A stretch of 64,000 nucleotides of DNA from Manis javanica. Lineage: Eukaryota; Chordata; Mammalia; Pholidota; Manidae. The notes under the pieces were generated by a model. That model was not told where the DNA came from, did not search any database, and saw only the letters and a program-made list of their open reading frames with translations. Shown piece after piece: positions 22,862 through 33,840 of the stretch; position 1 is the stretch's first letter; each line of letters starts with the position of its first letter. A program made the position numbers and the translations under genes. The stretch lies in assembly GCF_040802235.1 (NCBI RefSeq), contig NC_133167.1:16856501-16920500 (forward strand). Reading direction: 5' to 3'.

Positions 22862-24480
22862 TTATACTTCACAGATGAATGGAATCATTTGGTATTTGTC
22901 TTTCTCCGCCCGGCTTATTTCATTGAGCATAATACCCTCTAGCTCCATCCATGTTGTTGCAAATGATAGAATTTGTTTTCTTCTTATGGCTGAATAATAC
23001 TCCACTGTGTGTATATATATATATATACCACATCTTCTTAATCTATTCATCTACTGATGGACACTTAGGTTGCTTCCATTTCTTGGCTGTTGTGTCTTTT
23101 GGATGGTAGCCATCCTTACTGGTGTGAGGTGATATCTCATTGTGGTTTTAATTTGCATTTCTCTGATAACTAGTGATGTGGAGCATCTTTTCATGTGTCT
23201 GTTAGCCATCTGAATTTCTTCTTTGGAGAACTGTCTGCTCAGCTCCTCTGCCCATTTTTTAATTGGATTATTTGCTTTTTGTTGAGGTGTGTGAGCTCTT
23301 AATATATTTTGGATGTCAAGCCTTTATCAGATCTGTGATTTATGAATATATTCTCCCATACTGTAGGGTACCTTTTTGTTCTATTGATGGTGTCCTTTGC
23401 TGTACAGAAGCTTTTCAGCTTGATGTAGTCCCACTTGTTCATTTTTGCTTTTGTTTTCCTTGCCTGGGGAGATAGTTCATGAAGAAGTCACTCAAGTTTA
23501 TGTCCAAGAGATTTTTGCCTATGTTTTTTTCTAGGAGTTTTATGGTTTCATGACTTACATTCAGGTCTTTGATCCATTTTGAATTTACTTTTGTGTATGG
23601 GGTCAGACAGTGATCCAGTTTCATTCTCTTACATGTAGCTGTCCAGTTTTGCCAGCACCATCTGTTGAAGAGACTGTCATTTCTCCATTGTATGTCCATG
23701 GCTCCTTTATCATATATTAATTGATCATGTATGTTTGGGTTAATGTCTGGAGTCTCTATTCTGTTCCACTGGTCTGTGGCTCTGTTCTTCTGCCAGTACC
23801 AAATTGTCTTGATTACTGTGGCTTTGTAGTAGAGCTTGAAGTTGGGGAGTGAGATCCCCCCCGACTTTATTCTTCCTTCTCAGGATTGCTTTGGCTATTC
23901 GGGGTCTTTGGTGTTTCCATATGAATTTTTGAACTATTTGTTCCAGTTTGTTGAAGAATGTTGTTGGTAATTTGATAGGGATTGCATCAAATCTGTATAT
24001 TGCTTTGGGCAGGATGGCCATTTTGACGATATTAATTCTTCCTAGCCAAGAGCATGGGATGAGTTTCCATTCGTTAGTGTCCTCTTTAATTTCTCTTAAG
24101 AGTGTCTTATAATTTTCAGGGTATAGGTATTTCACTTCTTTGGTTAGGTTTATTCCTCGATATTTTATTTTTTTTGATGCAATTGTGAATGGAATTGTTT
24201 TCCTGATTTCTCTTTCTATTGGTTCATTGTTAGTGTATAGAAAAGCCACAGATTTCTGTGTGTTAATTTTGTATCCTGCAACTTTGCTGTATTCCGATAT
24301 CAGTTCTAGTAGTTCTGAAGTGTAGTCTTAGGGTTTTTTATGTACAATATCATGTCATCTGCAAATAGTGACAGTTTAACTTCTTCTTTACCAATCTGGA
24401 TTCCTTGTATTTCTTTGTTTTGTCTAATTGCCATAGCTGGGACCTCCAGTACTATGTTAAATAACAGTGGGGAGAGGGGG
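22862..24480 (-). pseudogene. L1 ORF2 remnant (RT and C-terminal region), broken
   Basis: Three minus-strand blocks read as L1 ORF2 protein. At 23740-24249 comes the part after the RT active site ([13 protein letters not shown], then [19 protein letters not shown]). At 23439-23699 is the [13 protein letters not shown] and [10 protein letters not shown] region. At 22862-23050 is the C-terminal TVEYYSAIRRKQILSF block. They are separated by frame changes, stops and one internal deletion. No functional protein is possible. Confidence 0.93.
23010..23028 (+). repeat. TA simple repeat inside the L1
   Basis: GTGTATATATATATATATA at the L1 microsatellite-prone site. Confidence 0.85.
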
Positions 24481-24481
24481 C

Positions 24482-24590
24482 CAGGAATTTTTGTATGTTC
24501 TGTTCACTTTTGTGTCTTAATAGCTGAGAACAGTACCTGGACCATAGTAGTCCCTCAATAAATACATGTTGAATTGATACTCATCTAGTT
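24482..24590 (+). mobile_element. L2 LINE 3' end, right piece after L1 insertion
   Basis: Directly after the L1 target duplication the text resumes with the L2 3' terminus, ending in CAATAAATACATGTTGAATTG, the usual L2 terminal phrase. Removing the L1 restores a continuous L2 end. Confidence 0.85.
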
Positions 24591-27164
24591 TTTGGCATGA
24601 TCACAGAATACAGATGACTGACAAGTTGAGTCTAATGAGTAATAATTTCATATATCTCTATAGCACCTTAAATTGACAGACTCTTTCCCAGATGGTTAGC
24701 AATTCTTCTTCTATTTCCTCAGGTATTTGCCTCCTGGGGAGCTAGTCTTACAAAATTCTACCAACTTTATAAAATAAAAACTTCAAAGAGTTTTAAAAAA
24801 AAGACATAAATAGCAAGAAGTACATCCTTTCACTTTCCTCCTGCCCTACCTTATTTAGAAAGAAGGACACCTTAGAGTGCATGTTTCCTTCTTCTCCAGG
24901 TGTCCCTCTTAGTTTGGCTCCTTGGTTTCTGGGTTTGGGGGTCCAGTTTTAGGAAATGCTTCTGGGTCAGGCAGAATGCTTTGTACTCAGGAGCCCCTAA
25001 TAAATGAGTCCCCACTTGTCTCCCCCAATCTAAATTATGGTTTATTGAGCCTCTTACTTTTTGCCAATTTTCCAAAGCTTCTCTTCCTAGGCTCCACTCA
25101 GATGTAGTCTAACTGACACATTCATCACTTTCACCTGGTGGTTTTCTGCCTTCGGTGCCTCTCGTTACTTCAGTGAAAATGTTTTTATTTCCTGTCTGGT
25201 TTGAAACTGGCCCCTTAGTTCTTTGTACTCTTCTGGTAATGATGCCTCCCTGACTGCACTGATAATAGTGCCTCCTCTCTGAACTAGATCTCAGGCTATT
25301 AAGAATTTGATGGAGAAATTTAGAATTTGATAGCACCTCTGCTATCGATGATGTTATATCCCTCTTTGCTGCTGGCTTTTGTTGCTGTGGTCAGGTTCTT
25401 CCTGAACAAGATCAGGCCTGGGCATAGGAGTGGGCAGAGGCTAAAGAGTTTCAATAGATTAAGGTTTAGATTGTGTTGAGGATGAGCTGGGCAGGTGACA
25501 GCTATTACGTAACCATTAGGTGTAAAGCCTTGTACTATTTCTGCTAGAAGCACATGCTAAGAACTGATAGTGAGACCTTTTAACAGGACTTTCAGCAAAA
25601 GATATACTCCTCAACACCAGAACACATAGCCTCTTGGGCTAGAAATCTACACACTACGTGGCTGGTTTTTATTTCCTTACCCTTCTCTGCTTCATTCGTC
25701 CACTGATCCTACAAAAGCCACCTTGGTGGTTACACTCAGTGGAAGCGGAAAGGAAGAAAGCTCATTTGACCAAGTCTTTCCTTAACCTCCCTCCCATGTC
25801 CACTGGACGCCTTCCCTTTTTTGAAGGGACTGGTACAGTCTTTCACATCCCATGGACCGTCTTCCCTGTGGACCCTCCCTTAGGTGCCCTTCTATTCTGG
25901 CTAGTGGCCTTTGGAGTGGAGCTGGGTGGGAGGAGTTGTTATTCCCTGGGGTGGGAATCAGAGAGAATAAGATTACTCTCCCACCCTCTTCCTCTGTTTT
26001 GGTGGGGTGGAGGGCCAAAGCCTTGACACATAATGTTTTATTATCAGCAGGTGTTCAAGATGCCCTGTAACCAGAGCCTAGATTTGGTCCTTCCTTTATC
26101 CCCTCACCTGGAGATGAACCCTGGAATAGCTGTTCTGTTTCCTAGGGTCAGCCTGGTGTCAGGGCTGCCCGTTCTCACCTCCTAAGTGAGCATGAGGATA
26201 AGGGTTTAGCAAAATCAGTGGGAAGCTTAAACTCACAAGATTATGGCCTCCTGCATGGAAGTGGAGAGTGTATCAGTTAGGAAATGCTAAATTACGGAGC
26301 TCAGCCATTCTCTCCTCTTCAGTGAAACCTAGATCTGAAAGAGTGTGAGATGTACTATACCTAGAAATGATCTGGACTTTTTAGATTAGCTGAGCTACAG
26401 GCAGGAGAGAGGACAAGGAGTGCAGAAGGTCTGCCTAAGGGGCCAGAAGTCTCAGGAAACAGCTTTAGCCTCAATCCTGAGCACATCTGCTTAGAAAATC
26501 CTCCTCATTGGGCCTATCTTGAGTTCTCTGCAGACTCACTTCTTTTTCTCCAGCTCTCTTCTCCACCACCCACCCTCCACTCCCCAACAGTGTGTTCTGA
26601 GTTGAGGTATGACTTGATGTGTATCTTTTAACCTCGTCCTTTTTTCTCCCTGTATCCCATCTTTTTATGGTATTTCTTTAATGCCTAATTAGGCCTGCTT
26701 AATTATCCCTAGGCACTGACTTTTAGACTTATCTTTGGGGAATTTTATCACTGGACATCCCTCCATTGCCACCGCAGCCATGGGTTAGGTAGGTCTCCTG
26801 TTGTGAGTGAACTGTAATTGAGTTAAACTGATAGCAGATGATTTAGACCTAGTGGTTGACCTTTAGCACTTCAAATTCCTAACCCCACAACCTGCCAGTC
26901 TTCTTGACTTCCTGGAAAGTGAACTTGTATCTGGAATTTTTTTTTTTTTCTAGCATCTTAGGTTCCTTGGAAACCTTGCCTTTCTTTAAACTCAGAGTCT
27001 GGGGTTGGGGGTGAGTGGGTGGGGAATGCATCAAGCGCTGGGTAAGTCTGGAGAGCACGTACTTGAACTGACTTGCTGTGCTTGGACTTTGGGAGTCACT
27101 GTGGAAGTTGTATTAAATAATTTTCAATTTTTCATTTAGATGTTTGATTTAATTTGGTTTTCAC
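24591..27164. other. NHEJ1 intron stretch with homeodomain-type sites
   Basis: No gene or repeat recognised. Paired TAATTA-type sites lie at 26679-26706 and a T-run at 26937-26950. Confidence 0.55.
26679..26706. promoter_or_regulatory. Cluster of TAAT sites
   Basis: Three TAAT cores in 28 bases, including CTAATTAGGCC as at 6270 and a TTAATTA. Confidence 0.3.
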
Positions 27165-27300
27165 TTGTCTCTTTAAATATTTTTACTATAGAATATATAA
27201 TACATGCAAAACAAAATACATAATATATATATAAGGTATAAAGGATAATGAAACAATGTATCCACCACTCACTGCATTTTTAATAATTAGCAGTAATAAT
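27165..27300 (-). mobile_element. Small old L1 tail fragment
   Basis: AT-rich TTTTACTATAGAATATATAATACATGC resembles the L1M 3' end in antisense. Short and diverged, low certainty. Confidence 0.4.
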
Positions 27301-28313
27301 CAGTCCCTTGTCCCCTTACTTCTTCTTTCCTGTCTGCCCTCAGTGGGATTAAAAATGGTGGCAAGAGCATCTGGAGAAGCCTTGGGGTCATTCTGTTTCC
27401 TTCTGTATAGAGGTGGCTTCAGGCCTACATCTGCCTAGTGGGAGTTTAGGTGTTGACCACTGCTGTTACTTTTGCAACAGGGAAGTTGCCCAGGACACAG
27501 TTTATCCCTCTTGGCCCCCGTACCCCTTCAATAAAATAGAACATCTTTTTAAGATGCATCTTCCAAGAATATCTCTGGCAGCTTTGGCATCTTCTTGTGG
27601 CCATTTATAACTCCCTTGTTCTTGCCCTCCTTAAGCCTAAACATCAACAGCAATTCAGAGAGTACTACGACTAGGGCTTCATCGATTTTTCATCCTGCTC
27701 CATTTCATTTGGCTCCTACAAGCTCAACATCTACACATAAACTTCCCACGTTTGCCTGACAGATTTAGCTACCTAGGCAGAGGAAAGGGTGCTTTCCCGC
27801 CTACCCGAGGTATTTGACATTATTAGTATCTCTACAGTGGGCTCATGGAAATCAACAGCTATGGGCTTTGCAGAATTAAGATTGTATATATTCTGAACTA
27901 CTAAGAATTCATAATCCAGTAGGAGGTTAATATACACAAATGTACATAGTATATTCTAGACATATCTCAATAAGCGTATTTGGTTAACATATTATCTCAG
28001 CAATTACTTGTAAGGAAGAAAATGCCTTCAATAGCTTAAGTAAGAAGGAAATGTACTGAAAAGACATATGTAGATCTCAGTACCTAATTTCAGGATGCCT
28101 AACCACGCCTCACAGCAACTGGAAAGGTAGCTTCTTTGGGATCTCAAGAGAACTCATTTCTGCCCCTCACAACTGACCTGTTGGCCAGTTTGTTTCTGCT
28201 CCTACAAACTATTATCTGACATAGGGCTTTGGCTTGCCTTGTTGTTAACTCTGACTAGCTTTAAATAACCTTTCTAATTAAGCATCCCCTGTTATCCAGT
28301 GAGGGTCTTCACA
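27301..28313. other. NHEJ1 intron stretch, nothing recognised
   Basis: No gene, RNA or repeat that I can support. Confidence 0.55.
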
Positions 28314-28793
28314 CCAGGGATTTTTACCCTGGGCTCCATGGAGCCCTTGAGGGTCCATGCTTGGAATTGAGGGTTTCATGAATTGGATGGGGGGATAAAT
28401 TCCATCTTTATTTTTATTAACCTATAACTGAAATTTAGCATTTCCTTCTAGTATAAATGTAAGTAAAAACCACCATGACATTAGCAGTATCCGTGACTTT
28501 GGCAACAATGGAAATCACAGATATTTTATAGTTACTGCAGATACCATGAGATATAGTTATACTCATTACTACTTGAAATTATGGTAGTTGTTAGGCCCAC
28601 TATAGATCTTAAAATTTAATTAGTACATTAATAAAGAAGCACATATGTTATTATGCATTTAAAAATATTTGAATAAGGCATTTTAATTAATTGGTTTCCT
28701 TTGTAATCTTACATGTTTTATCTTATGCATTTAAAAAGGATTCCCAGACTACAGAGGAGTCTATGGCAAATTCAAAAAAGCTAAGAATCCATG
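28314..28793 (+). mobile_element. hAT-type nonautonomous DNA element, about 480 bp
   Basis: The left end CAGGGATTTTTACCC and the right end GCTAAGAATCCATG are imperfect inverted repeats. Interior phrases (TCCATGGAGCCCTTGAGGGT; AATTGGTTTCCTTTGTAATC) are those of a common old hAT element. Family not named with certainty. Confidence 0.65.
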
Positions 28794-30764
28794 CTCTGTG
28801 GCTTTTGGGTCACATTCTTGCTGGAGAGAATCTGTTTGGTGTAGGGACTGAGTTTTCTTGGGTCAGGTGTTCACCCTTTGTCCAGTTAGTTGGGTCCAGG
28901 GGATCAGGGTCATATAGTACAGATTTGACCCCCTCGTCTTGCCCTTTCAAGGAGGGCTGTAGATAAGACATACTTCCAAACAAAGGAGCTTAACTGAGCT
29001 GGCCACCTAAATTTACTTTGTAGTCCTTTGATATGGAGAACAGCTTTCTTCCACAGTCATATTGTGCCGTTCATCTAGAAAACATGTGCTATTGATCATC
29101 AAGGGAACCAGGCAGTAGAGTGTGGATAGATCAGTATGAATCTAGAAAGAGCTCTACTGATGGTACTAAGTAGCATCATGTAAGTATTAAGTAAGAAAAC
29201 AGCTAGTGATTGGAATAATAGCAAAGTCTTGATGTTGAATGAAAACATATATCCCCTCTACCCACCCTCCACACAGGATCATAGATCCTGGGAGAGCCAC
29301 TTTTCCCACACTCATTTTCTCCAATTACAGGCTGCTCCGTGTTGAACTTGACATGGCTGGGCTCTGTATATTCATCTAGGATATGCTGAGTCTTTATACC
29401 AGGAGAACAACATGATACTACCTGCTCAAAGAGGGGCAAAGGAGATTAATGACATATATATATTCTTCTAACCTGGAGCTGAGTGCAGAGATTTCCAGAG
29501 AATCTCATTTTCCTGGGGAGGTCTCACACAGATTTAGCTGCAAAATGTCATTTCCCGCATGACACTGTTTCCCCTTGCCAGCTTTCCTACAGTCACATCA
29601 TTGATTCTGATAGATCTGGCAGCAGTGATTTGGGCGGAAGCTATTCATTGGCTCGTTCCCATGCATTTCCATCCTATTTTCAACTCAACATGCTGTTCTG
29701 AATTATGGGCATACCTTTTCCCCAACGCCCCCAGTCCCAGTCTACAGGTCCACTCCATGGCATTGCTTCTGTGTGCCTCTCCTGTAGGCTGAGAGCTGGG
29801 AGTTTGAGGGTGGGGCTAGGAAATGTCTGACAAAGATGAAAAACCCTGCCTGTTTTCTTCAGTTCTCTCGAAGCAGACTGCATAGACCTGTATCCTAGAA
29901 CTGAATATGTTTTGTTGAACATGCAATCATTCATTTATTTTTTCGGATCTAGAACAATCTGGCTCAGAGAAAGCGCCAAGTAAGTTAATAAATCTAGTTT
30001 TTTCTGTGGCTTGAGACTTTTTCCCTGATTCTGCTTTTAGGATATTATCTCCTGCTATTAAACAAGGATTTATTCCGTGTGTGTATGTGTACACCCTTGT
30101 CCATTTAATAAAGAATTTGATGCAGTTCTTTTTCAATAAGCTTTTGAGTTTTATTATCTCTTAGTCCTGGAAAACACTGTTCCCTTGACCTATTTCCAGA
30201 GAGCTTGCAGCAGAAAATTTTCATTAGAGTCTAATTCAGCATCCCTAAGCTCAGGCTGGTTTTAGTAGGAAGCAGCCTTTGAGATGAAGTCAGGCTCAGT
30301 GGTAGAGAAGCTCAGACTACAGGAAGCAGCCATCTGAGAATCTCAAGGCATTGAATTTGAAAGGTGCTAAGGGCTCAGCACTCCAGGTCTAGTTATTCCT
30401 CCTCTATGGGACTTAGGAGACTCTTTCCTCCCTACCCCTACCTCCCATCCCACTTCCCACCCCAGCCAGTATATCTCTTGCTCAGTATTGACTATTCTTG
30501 CTCTTAGAAAACTGATGTGAATAGCTTTGTAAGGAAAGAACTTGCAGAAATGGCTCTGAGGTTGTGCTGTTTGTCCTAGCTTAACCTTTTGAGCATTGGA
30601 ATCTAGGACTACAAAAGGGAGAACTGAGAAGTCCCCAGAGGCCCAGCCTCTTGCTTTTTGGACTCAGTGACAGGTTAGCAGTCAAGGGCTCATATGTAAC
30701 TGGGCTAGTCAGAAGAGGGTCCTCAGCCAGGACTGGGATAAACTTCCATTCCAAAGCTCTGCAG
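28794..30764. other. NHEJ1 intron stretch, nothing recognised
   Basis: No gene, RNA or confident repeat seen. Confidence 0.55.
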
Positions 30765-30890
30765 CAAATATAGACTATAAATTCCCTGAGAACAGTGGCC
30801 ATGTCTGTACCCCCAAAATGAATTCCCAGCATATATGCCAGAGCCTAGTGCATAGTAGACCTTTGGCAAATATTTGCTGAATGAGCCTGA
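30765..30890 (+). mobile_element. L2 3'-end fragment
   Basis: AAATTCCCTGAGAACAGTGG, then TAGTGCATAGTAGACCTTTG and AATATTTGCTGAATGAG match the L2 end. Confidence 0.7.
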
Positions 30891-30899
30891 ACTCCAGGA

Positions 30900-31130
30900 G
30901 TTCAGCCTAGCAGGGGAGATAGGAAGTGAGTAAACAAATAAATAATTGAGCATTATTATCATTTTTTTTTGGAGATAGTTTTGAGGAGAAAAACTTAGAA
31001 TGCTATAAGAGCAAAGATTTTAGATGATTTGGTCAGGGCACCAGAAAAGTGGCATTGAAACTGAGATTTGAAAGATGAGAAAGAACCCGTTGCTTGAAGA
31101 GCAGGGAAAGAGATATAGAAGAGGTGCCCT
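30900..31130 (+). repeat. Ancient repeat, later half of the same family
   Basis: GAAACTGAGATTTGAAAGAT and TGCTTGAAGAGCAGGGAAAG match the later half of the 15290 copy. Confidence 0.4.
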
Positions 31131-31374
31131 TCAGCCAGTTAGCAGTAATGCTGAGGAGGAAGTCTGCATGTCTATTTTATCTAGATCCTTGTAGGCTTTT
31201 TATAGAAAAAGAAGGGTTCACTGTTGATTCATGGTTTGTCTGTTCACTGCTGCCCCTGCCCTACATGTCGCTTACATATCCAGCTTTGCTTTATAATGCC
31301 TTAGACCTGGTGCTATTGCCCAGGAATCAAAGGCTCTAGTGTGTGGCTGGCCAGGAAGAACAATTATCTGTTTA

Positions 31375-31470
31375 TGTGTCTGACCAGACTATGAGCTCCT
31401 TGAAGGCAGTGAACTCCATCTTATCCTTGGGATACGGCACACTATCTGGCATATTCCACAATTTTCTGTA
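31375..31470 (+). mobile_element. L2 3'-end fragment
   Basis: ACTATGAGCTCCTTGAAGGC followed by a diverged terminal stretch. Confidence 0.55.
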
Positions 31471-31479
31471 ACGATGGAA

Positions 31480-31735
31480 TTAATAACAGTTAATATTTAT
31501 TGAGTGCTTTCTAGATGTCAGTATAGTGAGCACTTTACATGCATTACCTCATTTAATCCTCACAATAACTCTGTAATGTGGGTAGTGTTATTTATTATTC
31601 CCATTCTACAGTTGAAGAAACTAAGGCTTAGAAAGATAGTGATGGATTTGGGATTTGAGTGTAAGCAGTTCAACACCAGAGCCCATACGCTGTTTGCCAA
31701 TTTAAAGTGCTACGTCTGGTTGTCTTCAAGTAGTT
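31480..31735 (-). mobile_element. MIR SINE, near full length
   Basis: TAACAGTTAATATTTATTGA, TCATTTAATCCTCACAATAA and ACAGTTGAAGAAACTAAGGC match the MIR complement. Confidence 0.88.
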
Positions 31736-31754
31736 GAGAATGCTTGAAACTCTC

Positions 31755-31965
31755 AAAGGAATGGAATTAATATATTACATACATGATCTCATTTAACAAT
31801 CCTTACAATAACCTTCACTGATAAGAATTATTTCACTCATTTTATAGAGACAAAATTAAGATCCAAAGAGATTAAGTCACTTGGCCAAGATCATAGAATG
31901 AATATGTAAATGGTGGACTTACTTTCAAAGCTAGGCCAGTGTGATTCTAGATCCCATGCTCCCTC
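31755..31965 (-). mobile_element. MIR SINE, second copy in same orientation
   Basis: ATGATCTCATTTAACAATCC, TTTTATAGAGACAAAATTAA and TTAAGTCACTTGGCCAAGAT follow the MIR complement again, about 20 bases after the first copy ends. Confidence 0.82.
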
Positions 31966-32079
31966 TCCATCCTCTGCCCCCTCTGGTCACTCAGTCACTA
32001 GGCAGGAATCTGTTCCACTGACTGTGTTAAAGTCCTTTACAGGTTATCCAGGCCTCTTGGGAGCTGACAGTCTATTCCT

Positions 32080-32257
32080 TTTTTAAAAATTTTATTAAGG
32101 TATCACAAATATACAATCTTATGAAGGTTTCATGTGAGCAACAGTGTGGTTACTACAGTCACCCATATTATCAAGTCCCTACCACCACCACATCCCATTA
32201 CAGTCACTGTCCACGCATGGTAAGATGCTGTAGAGTCACTACTTGTCTTCCTCTGAT
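32080..32257 (-). mobile_element. L1 3'-end fragment with target duplication
   Basis: 178 bp of the same L1 3' UTR type, minus strand. Flanks are AGTCTATTCCT at 32069-32079 and 32258-32268; allowing one mismatch the duplication grows to about 16 bp (CTGAyAGTCTATTCCT). Confidence 0.88.
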
Positions 32258-32329
32258 AGTCTATTCCTAAAGGAGGGAACAGAGTGAACAGGCAGAGGAG
32301 AGTGGAAAGGTAGAGACTTTATTTATTTT

Positions 32330-32890
32330 TAAAATCCTTTCTGAAAATTGAGATACCTTAACATTTACCAGAAAGTGTACACCAAAAATGTACAACTCAG
32401 TGGTTTTGCCCTTTTTCACAAGGTTATGCAACCATATGATTATCTAATTCCAGAACTTTGCATCACCCTTCAAAGAAGCCCTGTACCCATTTGCAGTCAT
32501 TCTCCACAACCCTCTTCCCTCAGCTCTCAGGAATCACTCATTTACTTTCTGTGCTCAGTGGATTTGCCTATTTTGAATATTTAATACAAATGGGATCATA
32601 TGATATATGGTCTTGTGTGTGTGCCTTCTTTCATTTAGCATTGTGCTTTCAAGGTTCATTCATGGGCAGCATCAGTATTTCCTTCCTTTTTATGGCAGGA
32701 TATACCACATTGTGTTTATCCACCCATCAGTTATGGTCAGCTGGGTTGTTTAGGTTGGATAACCCAAGCACACTTTTGGGTTGTTAGGAATAAATCTGCT
32801 GCGAACATATATTTTCAGTTCTCTTATAGGGTCATATAGTAAGTGTACATTTAACTTTTTGAGGCATTGCCAAATTGTTTTCACAGTGGC
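32330..32890 (-). mobile_element. Old L1M-type 3' end
   Basis: On the + strand it reads as the reverse complement of the mammalian L1M 3' region: GTACAACTCAGTGGTTTT, then CCATATGATTATCTAATTCCAG, ATGGGATCATATGATAT and TTTATGGCAGGATATACCACA. Heavily diverged, no target duplication found. Confidence 0.8.
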
Positions 32891-32894
32891 TTAT

Positions 32895-33840
32895 TTTTTA
32901 TTAATAAGCTGTTAAAATTGAACTATAAGGTATGTACAGAAAAGCACATATCATAAACATACAGTTTGAAGGAGCATTAGAAAATGAACATGGCCATGTA
33001 ATCAGCATCCCAGACAGAACCTAGATAATTTCCACTACTCAGTACCAGTGACCTCCAAAGGGTAACTGCTCTCCTGACTTCTAGTATGATAGAGTGACTT
33101 TGCTTTTCTTGAACTTCATATAAGTAGAATTGTATGGTATACTCTTTTGTGTCTGACTTCTTTCACTCAACAAAATATTTGTGAAGTTCATTCATGCTAT
33201 TGTGTATAGCAGTACTTTGTTAATTTTCATTTCTGTGTAAAATTTCATTGTAAGGCTATACCACAATTTATTTATTCATTTGTGATAAATATATATTTAG
33301 AAGTGAAATGGTTGCTTCATAGTTATGTATCTGTTAAATTTAGTAGATTCTGTCAAGCAGTTTTCCTAAGTGATTATATCAATTTATACTCACCCAAGCA
33401 GCATATGAAAGTTCTGATTATGCAACATCCTTGTCAACACTTGTATTATCTGCCTTTTTTCCTTTTAGCCACTACAGTATATATGGAGTGGTACTCTATT
33501 GTGGTTTTAACTTGCCTGTTGACTAATGATGTTCTGTACATTTCCATGTAATTATTGGTCATTTAGATATGACCAAGCCTTTTATCAGTTTTCTGTTGGG
33601 TTGTTTGTCTTCTTCCTATTGATTTTTAAGATTTCTTCATCTAATCCAGAAATGAGCCCTTTTTGGTTATTGTATTGAAAATATCTTCTCCCACTCTATA
33701 GCTTGCTTATTTGCTCTTTTAATTGGTCTTTTGATGAAACTTTCCTAGTTTTAATGGAGTCCCATTTATCAATCTTTTTTCCTTTATGATTTGTGCCCTC
33801 TTAAGAAATCTTTACCTACCTAAGTTTGTGAAGATCAGTC
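32895..33840 (-). mobile_element. Second old L1M-type segment abutting the first
   Basis: Another reverse-complement L1M 3' region starts again at about 32895 (ACTATAAGGTATGTACAGAA, then TTCACTCAACAAAATATTTG, CCACTACAGTATATATGGAG, TTCTCCCACTCTATAGCTTG). It repeats landmarks of the preceding copy, so these are two insertions or one rearranged copy. Confidence 0.72.

Larger units (their letters stand above)
22518..24481 (-). mobile_element. L1 retrotransposon, 5'-truncated, internally deleted, inserted in an L2
   Basis: On the minus strand the element runs from inside the ORF2 reverse-transcriptase region (24481) to a short T-rich tail in TTTTTG units at 22518-22531. It is flanked by a target-site duplication, CAGGAATTTTT at 22507-22517 and at 24482-24492. 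The 3' UTR (about 22530-22850) has the C-rich segment shared with two smaller copies in this window. An internal segment is missing near 23090, joining ORF2 text that normally lies about 300 bases apart. Orientation is opposite to NHEJ1. Frameshifts and stops make it inactive. Confidence 0.93.

Noticed and set aside
25290-25340. Repeated AGAATTTGAT as a possible target-site duplication
   Set aside because: Only about 20 bases lie between the copies and there is no insert; a small local duplication is enough.
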